From: Schlesneria paludicola DSM 18645
GTDB lineage: Bacteria; Planctomycetota; Planctomycetia; Planctomycetales; Planctomycetaceae
DNA: 64,000 nt
Direction: 5' to 3'
NCBI GenBank assembly: GCA_945869955.1
Contig: CAMBQP010000003.1
Span: 1-64,000, forward strand
Of this stretch, positions 54,673 to 64,000 are shown piece after piece. The translations under genes were made by a program, and so were the position numbers. The first letter of the stretch is position 1. Each line of letters begins with the position of its first letter. The notes below the pieces were generated by a model, which was given only the letters and a program-made list of their open reading frames with translations, was not told the DNA's origin and made no database searches.

Positions 54673-56292
54673 ATGATTAATGCTCAAGGTGCTTTCATGA
54701 ATCCTCTGATTCCGCAACGCGTCCGTCCCGATCGCTGGTGCTTGCCGTTGGTACTGATGATCCCCTGTGGATTGATTTCCTGTCAGCCCGCAGCGCCGGT
54801 CGGCCAACACTCCATACAGACTCGTACCGAGTCTGCAGCAACGGAACCTTCACAGACGACGGACGCGCAGATTGTCGCGTTTTGCGGTGGGTGTCACGCA
54901 TTCCCATCACCGACGAGTTTTCCCAAGTCAGCTTGGTACGACGAAGTCAAACGAGGTTTTGGATTCTACCATCAATCTCAACGGAAAGATCTGAATCCTC
55001 CCCCTGTTCAACCGGTTGTTGATTATTTTCGTTCCCGCGCCCCAGAAGCGCTGCCACAGAATGTTGCCCAATCGTTTCCGAATCCACCCAGGATCCATTT
55101 TCGGCGGACCGAGGTTTCCATTCCGCAGAATGGTTCAAGCACCTTGAAGCCTCCTGCGATTTCGTTTATCGGGCCGGGGAAGCATACGAAGGGTGGCGAG
55201 CAGGGGGTGTTGTTCAGCGACATGGCCAATGGGACAGTATCGCTGGCCACATTTCAGTCCCATTCAGTTCAGTCCAATTCGTTCCCCGTAACCCCGCTGG
55301 TTCAACTGCAACATCCCGCTGCGGCTCGTCAGTGCGATCTGGATCAAAACGGTCGCATGGGGCTTGTCATGGCAGAGCTCGGAAGTTTCACGCCTGGTGA
55401 TCATGATCAAGGTCGGGTCATGTGGTTGGCGGACCTGGAAAGTTCAGGTTCGACGGCAGTTCCCCTCTGTGAGGGGATCGGTCGGGTGGCAGACGTACAG
55501 CCTGCTGACTTTGATGGGGACGGAGATCTCGATCTGATCGTGGCCGAATTTGGTTGGCATCAAACGGGAGGGATTTTCTGGTTGGAAAATCAGGGAAAAA
55601 CGAAATCGCCTCAATTTATTCCGCATCCGATTGATCCGCGTCCAGGGACAATTCAGGTCCCTGTCGTCGATCTGAATCAGGATGGAAAGCCCGATTTTGT
55701 AGCGATCATCAGCCAGGAATTTGAGGTCATCGAAGCCTTTTTCAATCAGGGAGATGGTACGTTTCTGAAAAAGACCATCCATGCTGCCGGGGATCCCTCC
55801 TTTGGGTCTAGCGGAATTCAGCTGGCTGACCTGGATGGTGACGGCGATCAGGACGTGGTCTACACCAATGGTGACATGTTCGATAGCTTTTTGATCAAGC
55901 CTTATCACGGCGTGCATTGGCTCGAAAATCAGGGATCCTTTCCCTTTGTGCTCCACCCACTCACTCCGTTTCCCGGTGCGCATCGTGCGATTGCCGGTGA
56001 CCTGGATCAGGACGGTGACCTGGATCTCATCGCAGGGTCCTTTCTTCCAGGATCGGTACGCGAATCCGAAATCGGCAAACAACTCGAATCTCTGATCTGG
56101 CTGGAACAGACTCGCCCCGGCGAATTTGTCCGTCATGCCCTCGAAACCGGTAACGCGATGCATGCCACGCTGGAATTGATCGACCTCGACGGTGACGGCG
56201 ATTTGGATCTTGTGACAGGCTCATTTCGCGACCGAGGTTCGGTTGACCAGTCTGCAATCACCATCTGGTGGAACGAACTTTCGCCCCCCTGA
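54673..56292 (+). CDS. FG-GAP/VCBS repeat lipoprotein with one haem c motif
   Basis: This 539-residue protein has a lipobox (GLISC, about residue 36) and one haem motif, CGGCH (residue 71). FG-GAP-like repeats follow: DLDQNGRMGL, DFDGDGDLDL, DLNQDGKPDF, DLDGDGDQDV, DLDQDGDLDL and DLDGDGDLDL. The calcium-site Asp residues are conserved in most repeats. It is co-directional with the seven-haem cytochrome gene, so electron transfer between the two is plausible but inferred. ATG 54673 is chosen because AGGAT lies eight bases upstream; ATG 54697 is possible. Confidence 0.88.
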   Translation: MINAQGAFMNPLIPQRVRPDRWCLPLVLMIPCGLISCQPAAPVGQHSIQTRTESAATEPSQTTDAQIVAFCGGCHAFPSPTSFPKSAWYDEVKRGFGFYHQSQRKDLNPPPVQPVVDYFRSRAPEALPQNVAQSFPNPPRIHFRRTEVSIPQNGSSTLKPPAISFIGPGKHTKGGEQGVLFSDMANGTVSLATFQSHSVQSNSFPVTPLVQLQHPAAARQCDLDQNGRMGLVMAELGSFTPGDHDQGRVMWLADLESSGSTAVPLCEGIGRVADVQPADFDGDGDLDLIVAEFGWHQTGGIFWLENQGKTKSPQFIPHPIDPRPGTIQVPVVDLNQDGKPDFVAIISQEFEVIEAFFNQGDGTFLKKTIHAAGDPSFGSSGIQLADLDGDGDQDVVYTNGDMFDSFLIKPYHGVHWLENQGSFPFVLHPLTPFPGAHRAIAGDLDQDGDLDLIAGSFLPGSVRESEIGKQLESLIWLEQTRPGEFVRHALETGNAMHATLELIDLDGDGDLDLVTGSFRDRGSVDQSAITIWWNELSPP

Positions 56293-56371
56293 TCAAGGCA
56301 ATTTTGAAAGCAATCGAAATCGCCCAACAAGGGACACTGAATCGGTGTAAAACGGAAAACGGAAAACGGAA

Positions 56372-58948
56372 TCACCTCTCTCCCCCCGCTTCCTCGGCAA
56401 TTTGCCGATAACGGGCTTTGGCCCGATTGAACGTTTCCCGCGCCTGATCTCGCTCGCTGGGAACAATATTCCGTTCGCGGTTTCGCCAAAGCAAATCGAT
56501 CGTCTGCTCACACCAACGCGCACTTTCCCGAGAAGCTCGGATCGGTTGATTTTCCACGATAACGTTGACCGGATTGGTATGCAGTTGCGGAAATTGCCTG
56601 AGCGTAATCCAGCTGCTTCGTGGTACTGGAATTTCAAACGTGAGATCATGAATCTGACCGTCAGCAGGGACCGACTGGCTGGCAATCGGTCGACCATTGA
56701 GAACGATTTCGACCAGTCGTTGACCACCCCGTTGCAGCGTCTCGCGGCGCGGTCCATGTAACTCGACCGTATCACCCACCAGACGCAGGCCACCAGCCGG
56801 AAGCTCGGTTCCCTGCGCGACTGTTGCCGGAGTTTCGGGTGCGAAACTGACGCGAGCAGTGACTTTGACCATTCCTGGTGCAGCGAGTGAAACTTCATTG
56901 CGGCCGGGGGAAATTCCATTGACCTGAAATTCCAATGCATGGGCAAAACCATCCGAAACATAGGATTGGCCTCGCGCCAGCCCGGTACACCATGCGGAAA
57001 AATCGAGTTCTGAAAAAATTTCAGGCGGTGTCCCCGTCGAGGTGGGTGTCGCAGCAGGTAATTGAACGTAAACACGCCCCTGCCCCACTCGTCGACTACT
57101 CATGCAGGGAAAGTCCGTCTCACCACTCACTTTTAGTGGAAATCCACAGTTGAGCAGGTGATACCACGTATTCCATTCTTGAATGCGCCGGGTATCCATC
57201 GCGCTGATAAAGTCACAGACCCCCTCAGCCGTGGTGACACAGATTTCCATCGCCCCCACCCCATTCATTTCGGGAATCGCCAGATTTGGAAGCTGATCGG
57301 CAACGCGATCGTGGCTGGCAACCAGTTCCATTTCGTCCAATCGTTGATCGGAATTCGAATCGATTCGGACCCAGGATTCGGGCAAGAGTGCCCCCTTGGC
57401 TTCGGGTGACGACAGGCAACCGTCTTGATCTTGGTCATAGGTCTGCAGCAATCGTCTGGTGGCCGCTGCGGCGTCGATTGCCAAACCGCTGGCGGAATGG
57501 GCGTAGCCGGTAATCCCCCCCTGCGCCTTGGCCCAGCGCATCACCGGGGTTGTCCAGCTGGGCCAACCCTTGGTCTCAGTTCCATCGGATCCTGGGTAGG
57601 TCTGATCCTGGAGATTGAGCAGGCAGACATGCCCCAGGGCTTGTGAACCAAATCCGCTGATTTCCAGATCATATTTCAGTAAAGTCAATGGTTCGCTCAC
57701 ATCATGCGGTTTGGGGGCAAAGAACTGTCGCTGGTGCCCGTAACAGGGGCCCCAGGTCAACACACAGCCCACGTTCAGACCTTCTCCTTTCACCTGTCGA
57801 AACATCTCGACCGGCAGCACTCCTTCCGTCGGTGAGGTATAATGTGCGCATCCCGCAGCGTGGATGTGGTGGTCACCACTGTAAAATCCGAACCGTTGCG
57901 GGTGAACCCAGCGCTGCAGACGAATTTCCAGACGCTGTTCCGCAGGCCGATCCAAATTTGCCTCGTTTGGCGCCGATGTGGTTTCGGTCACTGTTAACAC
58001 TTGTTCTCGAGTCAAGTACTCCGGGCCACGACCACTCTGAACGGTAAATTCTCCCGGTGGCAGCAGCAGTCTCTCGCCGTCGGCTCGGTAGATTTGCGGC
58101 TGAAAAAAGAAATCCGGCGCCAGCCGTTTGGCTTGCGGCGGATAAACATGGCCCTGTCGGTCGCGAATAATCAGCGACGCGGTGGTCGGCGAATCATCCT
58201 CGTCACGGATTGAGAGTTGAATCGGAACGGCGGGACGGATCGAAAACAGCACCGGGATTTCGCCCCGAAAACCGAGATCCTGTTCTTGTTGACCAAGATC
58301 AAATCCGATGGTTACCTCACGACGCCCCGATTCGGTCGAAAGGATCAGCCCGACAGCATACTCCACCTCCAGGCCACTCAGTCGATCAGACATCGGCGGT
58401 TGCTGGAACAGTTCGACTGCCAGGAACCGCTGCTTGTCTCGCTGTCGATTTTCATTCTCGATCAGTTCGAGTGACTGTTGCCGCTGCATACTCAGCTTGG
58501 CGACACCCGCGTAGACCGCACCTGCTTGGGGGCTCACGATCCGCAGCGGTTTGGTCACGGTACTGTCATTCAAAATCTTAATCAAAAAGGGAGTAAAGCC
58601 AAACTGTTGTAAAGTCAGTTTGGCAGGCCCACGCCGAACTTTGACTCGCTCTTCCGGGTTGATCTGAACAACGAATAACACGAGTGGATCGAGCTGCTGT
58701 TGGATTTGGTCGGCATCTCCCGACTCGATTGAATTCATCAGCCCCTTGATCGACGAGTCGGCCAATGGGGTTCCGAGTAACTGCATGGTTGAGATTAATC
58801 GGCGCGCATTGGCACCCAGCGGTTGAGCCTCGACCTGGGCGCGATCAGGGATTGAGCCGAGTTGGTCTTCCCCCGTGCAGCGCGATGAAAAAGCGCCGTC
58901 GCACACGAGGGCAAGTAACAAGAGAAATCGCCGAGTCTTGTATTTCAT
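56372..58948 (-). CDS. CehA/McbA-like metallohydrolase with EF-hand pair
   Basis: This 858-residue exported protein has a signal peptide (RRFLLLLALVCDGAFSS). The N-terminal 350 residues are beta-rich and unassigned. A PHP-like metallohydrolase region follows, with YSGDHHIHAAGCAHY (about residue 370), LTWGPCYGHQ, GYAHSASGLAID and SGETDFPCM. Two EF-hand-like loops (DQDQDGCLSSPE and DSNSDQRLDEME, about 525-560) are inserted in it. The C-terminal part has beta domains (WITLRQFPQLHTNPVNVIV). Relatives hydrolyse carbamates, but the substrate here is unknown. The start at 58948 (MKYKTRR) is preferred for the signal peptide; an upstream in-frame start at 58990 is possible. Confidence 0.8.
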   Translation of the reverse strand: MKYKTRRFLLLLALVCDGAFSSRCTGEDQLGSIPDRAQVEAQPLGANARRLISTMQLLGTPLADSSIKGLMNSIESGDADQIQQQLDPLVLFVVQINPEERVKVRRGPAKLTLQQFGFTPFLIKILNDSTVTKPLRIVSPQAGAVYAGVAKLSMQRQQSLELIENENRQRDKQRFLAVELFQQPPMSDRLSGLEVEYAVGLILSTESGRREVTIGFDLGQQEQDLGFRGEIPVLFSIRPAVPIQLSIRDEDDSPTTASLIIRDRQGHVYPPQAKRLAPDFFFQPQIYRADGERLLLPPGEFTVQSGRGPEYLTREQVLTVTETTSAPNEANLDRPAEQRLEIRLQRWVHPQRFGFYSGDHHIHAAGCAHYTSPTEGVLPVEMFRQVKGEGLNVGCVLTWGPCYGHQRQFFAPKPHDVSEPLTLLKYDLEISGFGSQALGHVCLLNLQDQTYPGSDGTETKGWPSWTTPVMRWAKAQGGITGYAHSASGLAIDAAAATRRLLQTYDQDQDGCLSSPEAKGALLPESWVRIDSNSDQRLDEMELVASHDRVADQLPNLAIPEMNGVGAMEICVTTAEGVCDFISAMDTRRIQEWNTWYHLLNCGFPLKVSGETDFPCMSSRRVGQGRVYVQLPAATPTSTGTPPEIFSELDFSAWCTGLARGQSYVSDGFAHALEFQVNGISPGRNEVSLAAPGMVKVTARVSFAPETPATVAQGTELPAGGLRLVGDTVELHGPRRETLQRGGQRLVEIVLNGRPIASQSVPADGQIHDLTFEIPVPRSSWITLRQFPQLHTNPVNVIVENQPIRASRESARWCEQTIDLLWRNRERNIVPSERDQARETFNRAKARYRQIAEEAGGER

Positions 58949-59005
58949 GAATGGGCCTCCAACGGACTTCGCCGCAGTATCTCTCGTCAACCGGCAGGAA
59001 TTGGA

Positions 59006-60061
59006 TCACCGACGGGGTTTCCAGGCGTAAGCGATGCTCGCATTTTTGGCAAAAAACTTTTCTCTGGCACTGAGACTCTGATCCTGAAAAAAGTCAGTGA
59101 CAATCTGCAACACCAACTCGTAGGGGCCGGCAAGTTCGCTGACGGGCCAATTGCTGCCGTAGATCAATTTGTCTTCGCCGAATGCCTGCCAGGCCTTCTG
59201 CAGCACTGGATGATAAAACTCGGTCGCCTGCGGAGCCTTTTTCGCATCGGTCCGGGCACTCTCGATCAGTGCGGAAACTTTCAGGTACACCTGTGGATGG
59301 CTGGCGGCGGCTTTCAGTCCCCCCAGCCATTCGGCGGGTGGCTGCTTGCCATCGATTTTGATGTTGGAAAGATGGTTGATGACGATCCGCAAATCCGGTA
59401 TTCGTCCAGCCAGCCGATCAACCAGCATCAAGGTTTCCGGGCCACCGTTCACATCGAGCTCAAGATCCGCATCGACCAGCCTCTGCAAATCCAAGAGGAA
59501 TTCAGGTCGATCCAGCCCCGCTTTCACCTGCGAGGATCCGATCCGAATCCCACGATAAAGGGAATTCCTGGAAAATCTCGCCAACTCTTTCGCGAACAGT
59601 GCCGTTCCAGGAGAAAGATTTCCGACGATCCCCAAGACGAAGGGATGATTGGTGGCGAGGTCAAGCAGCCATTGATTGTCTTCCAGCCAAGGACTCGCCC
59701 CAACAATGATCGTCCCCGTGACGCCAAAGGGCTTGGTCAACGATTCAAATTCTCGGGGGAGAACCGGCCGGTAAAGCACCGGGTCATTTTTTGCTGGCCA
59801 CGGTACGCCCTCGGGACGAGTTGGATCGTAGAAGTGAGTGTGCGTATCAACGATCGGAAACGCAGTTTTGTGGGTTCCGGCCTTTCGATCGAGCGAAGTC
59901 TTCCCGTTGACCTCATCCGCAAGTGCTGCTGTCAAAGGAGGGGTCGAGGGGCTGGCAGTCGCGCTTTTCTGAGATAGCAGTTGTGATGCCAGTGGTACCG
60001 TGAAAAGTCCCGCCATCGCGGACGAACTGGACCTGATGAAATCTCGACGAGTGTACGCCAT
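59006..60061 (-). CDS. Tat-exported amidohydrolase family protein
   Basis: This 351-residue protein has a Tat signal, YTRRDFIRSSSSAMAGLFTVPLASQL. It belongs to the amidohydrolase_2 (TIM-barrel) family, with the metal motif FPIVDTHTHFYDPTRPEG and NHLSNIKIDGK (His). The C-terminus, FGEDKLIYGSNWPVSEL, carries the catalytic Asp region in relatives. Such enzymes act on lactones or decarboxylate aromatic acids in the cytosol. Export here is unusual but common among planctomycetes. The substrate is unknown. The adjacent metallohydrolase gene is on the same strand 57 bases downstream. Confidence 0.88.
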   Translation of the reverse strand: MAYTRRDFIRSSSSAMAGLFTVPLASQLLSQKSATASPSTPPLTAALADEVNGKTSLDRKAGTHKTAFPIVDTHTHFYDPTRPEGVPWPAKNDPVLYRPVLPREFESLTKPFGVTGTIIVGASPWLEDNQWLLDLATNHPFVLGIVGNLSPGTALFAKELARFSRNSLYRGIRIGSSQVKAGLDRPEFLLDLQRLVDADLELDVNGGPETLMLVDRLAGRIPDLRIVINHLSNIKIDGKQPPAEWLGGLKAAASHPQVYLKVSALIESARTDAKKAPQATEFYHPVLQKAWQAFGEDKLIYGSNWPVSELAGPYELVLQIVTDFFQDQSLSAREKFFAKNASIAYAWKPRR

Positions 60062-60152
60062 CAGCCAGATCCTGTTCGCTTAAGGAATGAGTAAACGGTC
60101 GATTCCATCATCGTACAAACGGGGATCGCTATGTACAGGCAGAACAGGAATA

Positions 60153-61061
60153 TCAGGTAGTTGGACGAACTCGGGTGGGGATCGATTTAAAGAGTCGAAC
60201 CATCCCCAGCAGCAAGACAAACCCCACACTTCCAATCCCACCGAGTGCAGCCACACTCAGCCAGTCGCTGAAGATCATTCGAGTTTGCTCCCACAAGCGT
60301 CCCCAATTAAAGAGGACCACGACCGCCGCAATGCTGAGCCACGGACCGTACGGAAGGTAAGTCTTTCCGGAGACGATTCGGACCACGACACCAACGGTGA
60401 GTCCCGCGACAGGAGCCAGCAGGAAGACGAGTGTCACCGCCTGCCAGCCAAGAAAACTGCCGATCATCGCCATCAGGGTGATGTCACCCGTTCCCATCGC
60501 CTCTTGCCCAAGAACGTAGGAACTGATGAGGCGGGCGATCCCGGTCAGTGCTGCTCCTGTGGCGAGTCCAGTCAGACTCCAGGCAAGACCGTGCCAGAAA
60601 CGCCAGGCATCGTACCAGGGGGGGATATAAGGCCCGCGCAACTGGGGAATGGCCACTGTCCAGTCAACCCATAAGTGACAGATCTGGACTTCGCCAATGA
60701 TCGCTGCCCCAGCCACCCCGACCAGCATTCCGGGGAAGGTGATGAGGTCGGGGATTATGTAACAGTCGAAATCAATCGCCGTCGCCAGAACCAGAAGCGA
60801 AACCAGGATCAGATGGTATCCCAGACGCCAATAACGTCCGAGTCCGGAGGGTTGAACCTCGGCAGTTTCCAGGCAACCCCACTCGAGCGAAGCCCCATGA
60901 AAAAATCCGAACAAGAGTGCGATGGCGAGGACGATGGAGGCCCCTCGAAGCCAGCGAACCCGCGTCTCCACTGGGGGAAGTTCAAGCAAACGTCGCTCGT
61001 GCAGACTGAACCACTCAAGCAAGGCAGCGAGGCCGGTACCCACAATCAGAGAGAACAGCAT
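60153..61061 (-). CDS. Prepilin peptidase (A24), peptidase domain only
   Basis: This 302-residue integral membrane protein has about eight hydrophobic segments. The two catalytic aspartates of the A24 family are in LATAIDFDCYIIPDLITFPG and AMGTGDITLMAMIGSFLGW (the GxGD motif). The N-terminal N-methyltransferase domain with CxxC pairs, found in PilD-type enzymes, is absent. It probably cleaves the leaders of the pseudopilins (4824-8921) and the DUF1559 protein (49171). ATG 61061 is used, as the upstream TTG has a weak context. It is divergent from the amtB locus. Confidence 0.9.
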   Translation of the reverse strand: MLFSLIVGTGLAALLEWFSLHERRLLELPPVETRVRWLRGASIVLAIALLFGFFHGASLEWGCLETAEVQPSGLGRYWRLGYHLILVSLLVLATAIDFDCYIIPDLITFPGMLVGVAGAAIIGEVQICHLWVDWTVAIPQLRGPYIPPWYDAWRFWHGLAWSLTGLATGAALTGIARLISSYVLGQEAMGTGDITLMAMIGSFLGWQAVTLVFLLAPVAGLTVGVVVRIVSGKTYLPYGPWLSIAAVVVLFNWGRLWEQTRMIFSDWLSVAALGGIGSVGFVLLLGMVRLFKSIPTRVRPTT

Positions 61062-61200
61062 GGTGAGTGGGGGGGTCAATAAACGATTCCTGCCTGAAAT
61101 CCTGAGAATAACGCTTTCAACATTCGCAACATATCATCCAAAGTTTCCCACAGAGTTCCACCCCCCTGCCATTTAAATCAGAGCTCATGCCAGAATTTAC

Positions 61201-61214
61201 GGCACAAGAGTTGC
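61201..61214 (+). promoter_or_regulatory. Candidate sigma-54 (RpoN) promoter of amtB
   Basis: The -24 element GGCAC (61201-61205) and -12 element TTGC (61211-61214) have the exact GG-N10-GC spacing of sigma-54 promoters. Transcription would begin near 61226, leaving about 110 bases before amtB. This fits nitrogen control of amtB/P-II genes. No NtrC-type activator site was identified. Confidence 0.65.
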
Positions 61215-61336
61215 CTCAAGGGAGGTGTGATAGGCTGATTCTCTACAAGGGAAGGTGACCTCTCGACTTTGGATTTTCTCGGTAGAGATCCAAAATAACT
61301 TGCCACAATGATCCTGAAGCGCTCGAGGAGATTCTT

Positions 61337-62737
61337 GTGAGGTTTTCTTTTTTGGCTGCAATCGCAGCATGTCTGGTTTCGTGTTTTTCCCCCGGGTTTG
61401 CGTTAGCAGACGAGTCTGCTGGTGCGGCACCTGCGGCAGCAGCAATTAACCAATTCAATTCCGGCGACATCGCCTGGATGCTTATATCATCAGCACTAGT
61501 GCTTATGATGACAGCACCCGGACTGGCTTTGTTCTACGGCGGGCTGGTTCGGAAAAAAAATATTTTGGGGGTGATGATGCAATGCATCACCTTGATGGGA
61601 GTGATGTCTATCATTTGGGCACTTTATGGGTACAGCCTTTGCTTCGGAGATTCCTTGGGTGGAAATGGCTTCATCGGGGATTTCAAGTACGCCTTCCTGA
61701 ATGGTGTTGTTCCTTATTGGGATTCCCAATTGGAAGTCGGCGTGCATCCTGCGTATAGCCCGAGTCTTCCTCGCTCGATTCACATGATTTTTCAAATGAT
61801 GTTTTTCATCATTACTCCCGCTCTGATTTGCGGTGCTTTTGCCGAACGGATGAAGTTCAGTGCGATGCTGCTGTTCTCAATCCTTTGGGGGACGTTCATC
61901 TACTGTCCGGTTGCCCACTGGGTCTGGAATGACCTGGGATGGTGTTCCGAGTTGAATGCAAACGCGACCTATAAAGCCTTTGATTTCGCGGGTGGCACCG
62001 TGGTGCACATCACTTCGGGAATCTCGGCATTGGTGTGCAGTATCCTTTTGGGAAAACGCTTGGGATTTGGGCACGAACCCATGCCACCGCACAATTTGAC
62101 CTATACGTTTATCGGAGCGACCATGCTGTGGGTCGGTTGGTTTGGCTTCAATGCCGGTAGCGCGTGTGCAGCGGATCTCCGCGCGGCCAATGCTTTTGTG
62201 ACGACCCACATGGCGGCAGCAGCGGGTACGGTGGCCTGGGCCTTGCTCGAATGGATCGTTCGAGGAAAACCCAGCATCCTGGGAGCCTGTTCGGGTGCGG
62301 TGGCGGGGTTGGTTTGTGTCACACCTGCCAGCGGTTCCGCGACGCCGATGAGTGGCATTGTATTCGGTCTGCTCGCTGGAGTTGTCTGCTTCTACGCCTG
62401 TACCAGTCTTAAAAACAAGCTGGGTTACGACGATTCGTTGGACGCGTTTGGAGTTCATGGTGTCGGCGGGACGTTAGGAGCCCTGTTGACTGGCGTATTT
62501 GCAACCCGAGCGGTGATTCCCGGAGCAAAGGAAGCCTGCGGATTATTGGAGGGAAATCCAGGACAGGTAGTCTCTCAGGCAGTCGGTGCCGGCGCCGCGA
62601 TTCTTTTAGCGGTGATTGGCACCGTGATCATCCTGAAATTGGTGGATGCCTTGATTGGATTACGAGTGAATCAGGCAGGAGAATTGCAAGGCCTGGATAT
62701 TAACCAGCATGGTGAAGAAGGTTACATTTTCTATTGA
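61337..62737 (+). CDS. amtB: Ammonium transporter AmtB
   Basis: This 466-residue ammonium channel has a signal peptide (residues about 1-24), then about 11 membrane helices. Landmarks are APGLALFYGGLVRKKN, the pore His in GGTVVHITSGISALV, TYTFIGATMLWVGWFGFNAGSA, and the second His in FGVHGVGGTLGALLTG. It starts with GTG after GAGGAG at good spacing. The C-terminal tail LRVNQAGELQGLDINQHGEEGY is the region that contacts P-II in relatives. It is followed by two P-II genes 66 and 590 bases on, and preceded by a candidate sigma-54 promoter, so it is probably induced by nitrogen limitation. Confidence 0.96.
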   Translation: MRFSFLAAIAACLVSCFSPGFALADESAGAAPAAAAINQFNSGDIAWMLISSALVLMMTAPGLALFYGGLVRKKNILGVMMQCITLMGVMSIIWALYGYSLCFGDSLGGNGFIGDFKYAFLNGVVPYWDSQLEVGVHPAYSPSLPRSIHMIFQMMFFIITPALICGAFAERMKFSAMLLFSILWGTFIYCPVAHWVWNDLGWCSELNANATYKAFDFAGGTVVHITSGISALVCSILLGKRLGFGHEPMPPHNLTYTFIGATMLWVGWFGFNAGSACAADLRAANAFVTTHMAAAAGTVAWALLEWIVRGKPSILGACSGAVAGLVCVTPASGSATPMSGIVFGLLAGVVCFYACTSLKNKLGYDDSLDAFGVHGVGGTLGALLTGVFATRAVIPGAKEACGLLEGNPGQVVSQAVGAGAAILLAVIGTVIILKLVDALIGLRVNQAGELQGLDINQHGEEGYIFY

Positions 62738-63142
<405 letters not shown>

Positions 63143-63237
63143 ACCACGAGTCTGAAATGGTCTGACCACTGCGGCAGATCTTTTTACCTCAGAATTTTTT
63201 AAGATGGTCACTATTGTCGTAAGGCATGTGTGGTTGA

Positions 63238-63666
<429 letters not shown>

Positions 63667-63691
63667 ATTGTGGTGAAAAAGAGGCACATAC

Positions 63692-63721
63692 CACTGCTTC
63701 CGTGGCTCAACTGAAGCAGTG
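63692..63721 (+). terminator. Hairpin after the second P-II gene
   Basis: The arms CACTGCTTC (63692-63700) and GAAGCAGTG (63713-63721) form a 9-pair stem with a 12-base loop. There is no T-run after it, so it may be an RNA-stabilising hairpin or a weak terminator. Confidence 0.5.
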
Positions 63722-64000
63722 AGTGTACCGTGTCTGCCAGAAACAGACGATTCATCTTGGTCTGGGATCTCCGGTCACCTTTGAATTTCAGCTCGGCCCC
63801 ATGCCCCCCCTACCGTGAGCGATTTCACGAACCGACAAATCATGCAAATCTTCGTGATCGAATGATGAATGGAGTCTTTCATTTCGGAAGAGGCGATTTC
63901 ATCGATTGTTGCGGATTCAAAATCATTGAATCCTGCGCGCATGGATCGGATTGCGATCCTGCGAATGCGAGTTGACGAGCTGAGAAAACAGGCGCTCAGG
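63722..64000. other. Non-coding end of window
   Basis: No supported gene. An 81-codon frame (63730-63975) has no start signal or recognisable domain. The next gene, if any, begins outside the window. Confidence 0.4.

Noticed and set aside
60087-60674. 195-codon plus-strand frame
   Set aside because: It lies opposite the prepilin peptidase and has no hydrophobic or domain pattern of its own.

Overview
The window looks like a chromosomal segment from a planctomycete (Planctomycetota, class Planctomycetia; I cannot fix the genus). The evidence is the set of lineage-typical families: a PSD1/DUF1549-DUF1553 cytochrome beside a DUF1501 protein, a second DUF1501 protein, a DUF1559 prepilin-like protein followed by a small lipoprotein, PQQ-like propellers, a sulfatase, VCBS/FG-GAP and CRTAC1 (ASPIC/UnbV) proteins, and many Tat or Sec signal peptides. 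No rRNA, tRNA or CRISPR array was recognised.

Layout. 1-4.7 kb holds an acetamidase/formamidase, a DUF1501 protein and the signal peptide peptidase SppA. 4.8-8.9 kb is a tightly overlapping four-gene type II-secretion pseudopilin operon (H-, I-, J- and K-like) with striking Ser/Gly/Thr low-complexity inserts. 9-11.7 kb has an exported alpha/alpha-toroid protein and a PQQ-like propeller, closed by a strong terminator. 11.8-20.4 kb is all on the minus strand: threonine dehydrogenase, a frameshifted SGNH hydrolase, a sulfatase, an EF-hand/Gly-Pro-repeat protein, a PQQ-like protein coupled to a YHYH-PEBP fusion, YjbQ and an unknown protein. 20.8-24.9 kb is on the plus strand: PepA, HisH, an MFS carrier and a single-domain response regulator. 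24.9-26.2 kb is a graveyard of decayed IS3- and ISL3-type transposases. It is followed by a small unknown gene with a good promoter, a lactonase-type propeller and an SDR.

29-36.6 kb has the PSD1 + DUF1501 pair, an exported beta-sandwich protein and a two-gene epimerase / Ldh-type dehydrogenase operon. 36.9-40.6 kb runs PSP1, VanZ, NYN-LOTUS and a threonine aldolase-like enzyme, converging on a glycosyltransferase-TPR protein. 43-45.5 kb encodes a zinc metallopeptidase and a triple-PDZ protein.

45.7-56.3 kb is the most unusual block. It contains two related membrane-anchored TPR proteins, a CRTAC1 lipoprotein, a DUF1559/lipoprotein pair, a seven-haem cytochrome c fused to TPRs, and a mono-haem FG-GAP protein. 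Together they suggest a cell-surface or periplasmic assembly with redox capacity. 56.4-61.1 kb has a CehA/McbA-like metallohydrolase, a Tat-exported amidohydrolase and a prepilin peptidase that lacks the methylase domain and could process the pseudopilins. The right end, 61.2-63.7 kb, is a nitrogen-control locus: a candidate sigma-54 promoter, amtB and two P-II genes.

Starts were moved inward where a Shine-Dalgarno sequence, family alignment or the neighbouring stop favoured it; these choices are noted per gene.
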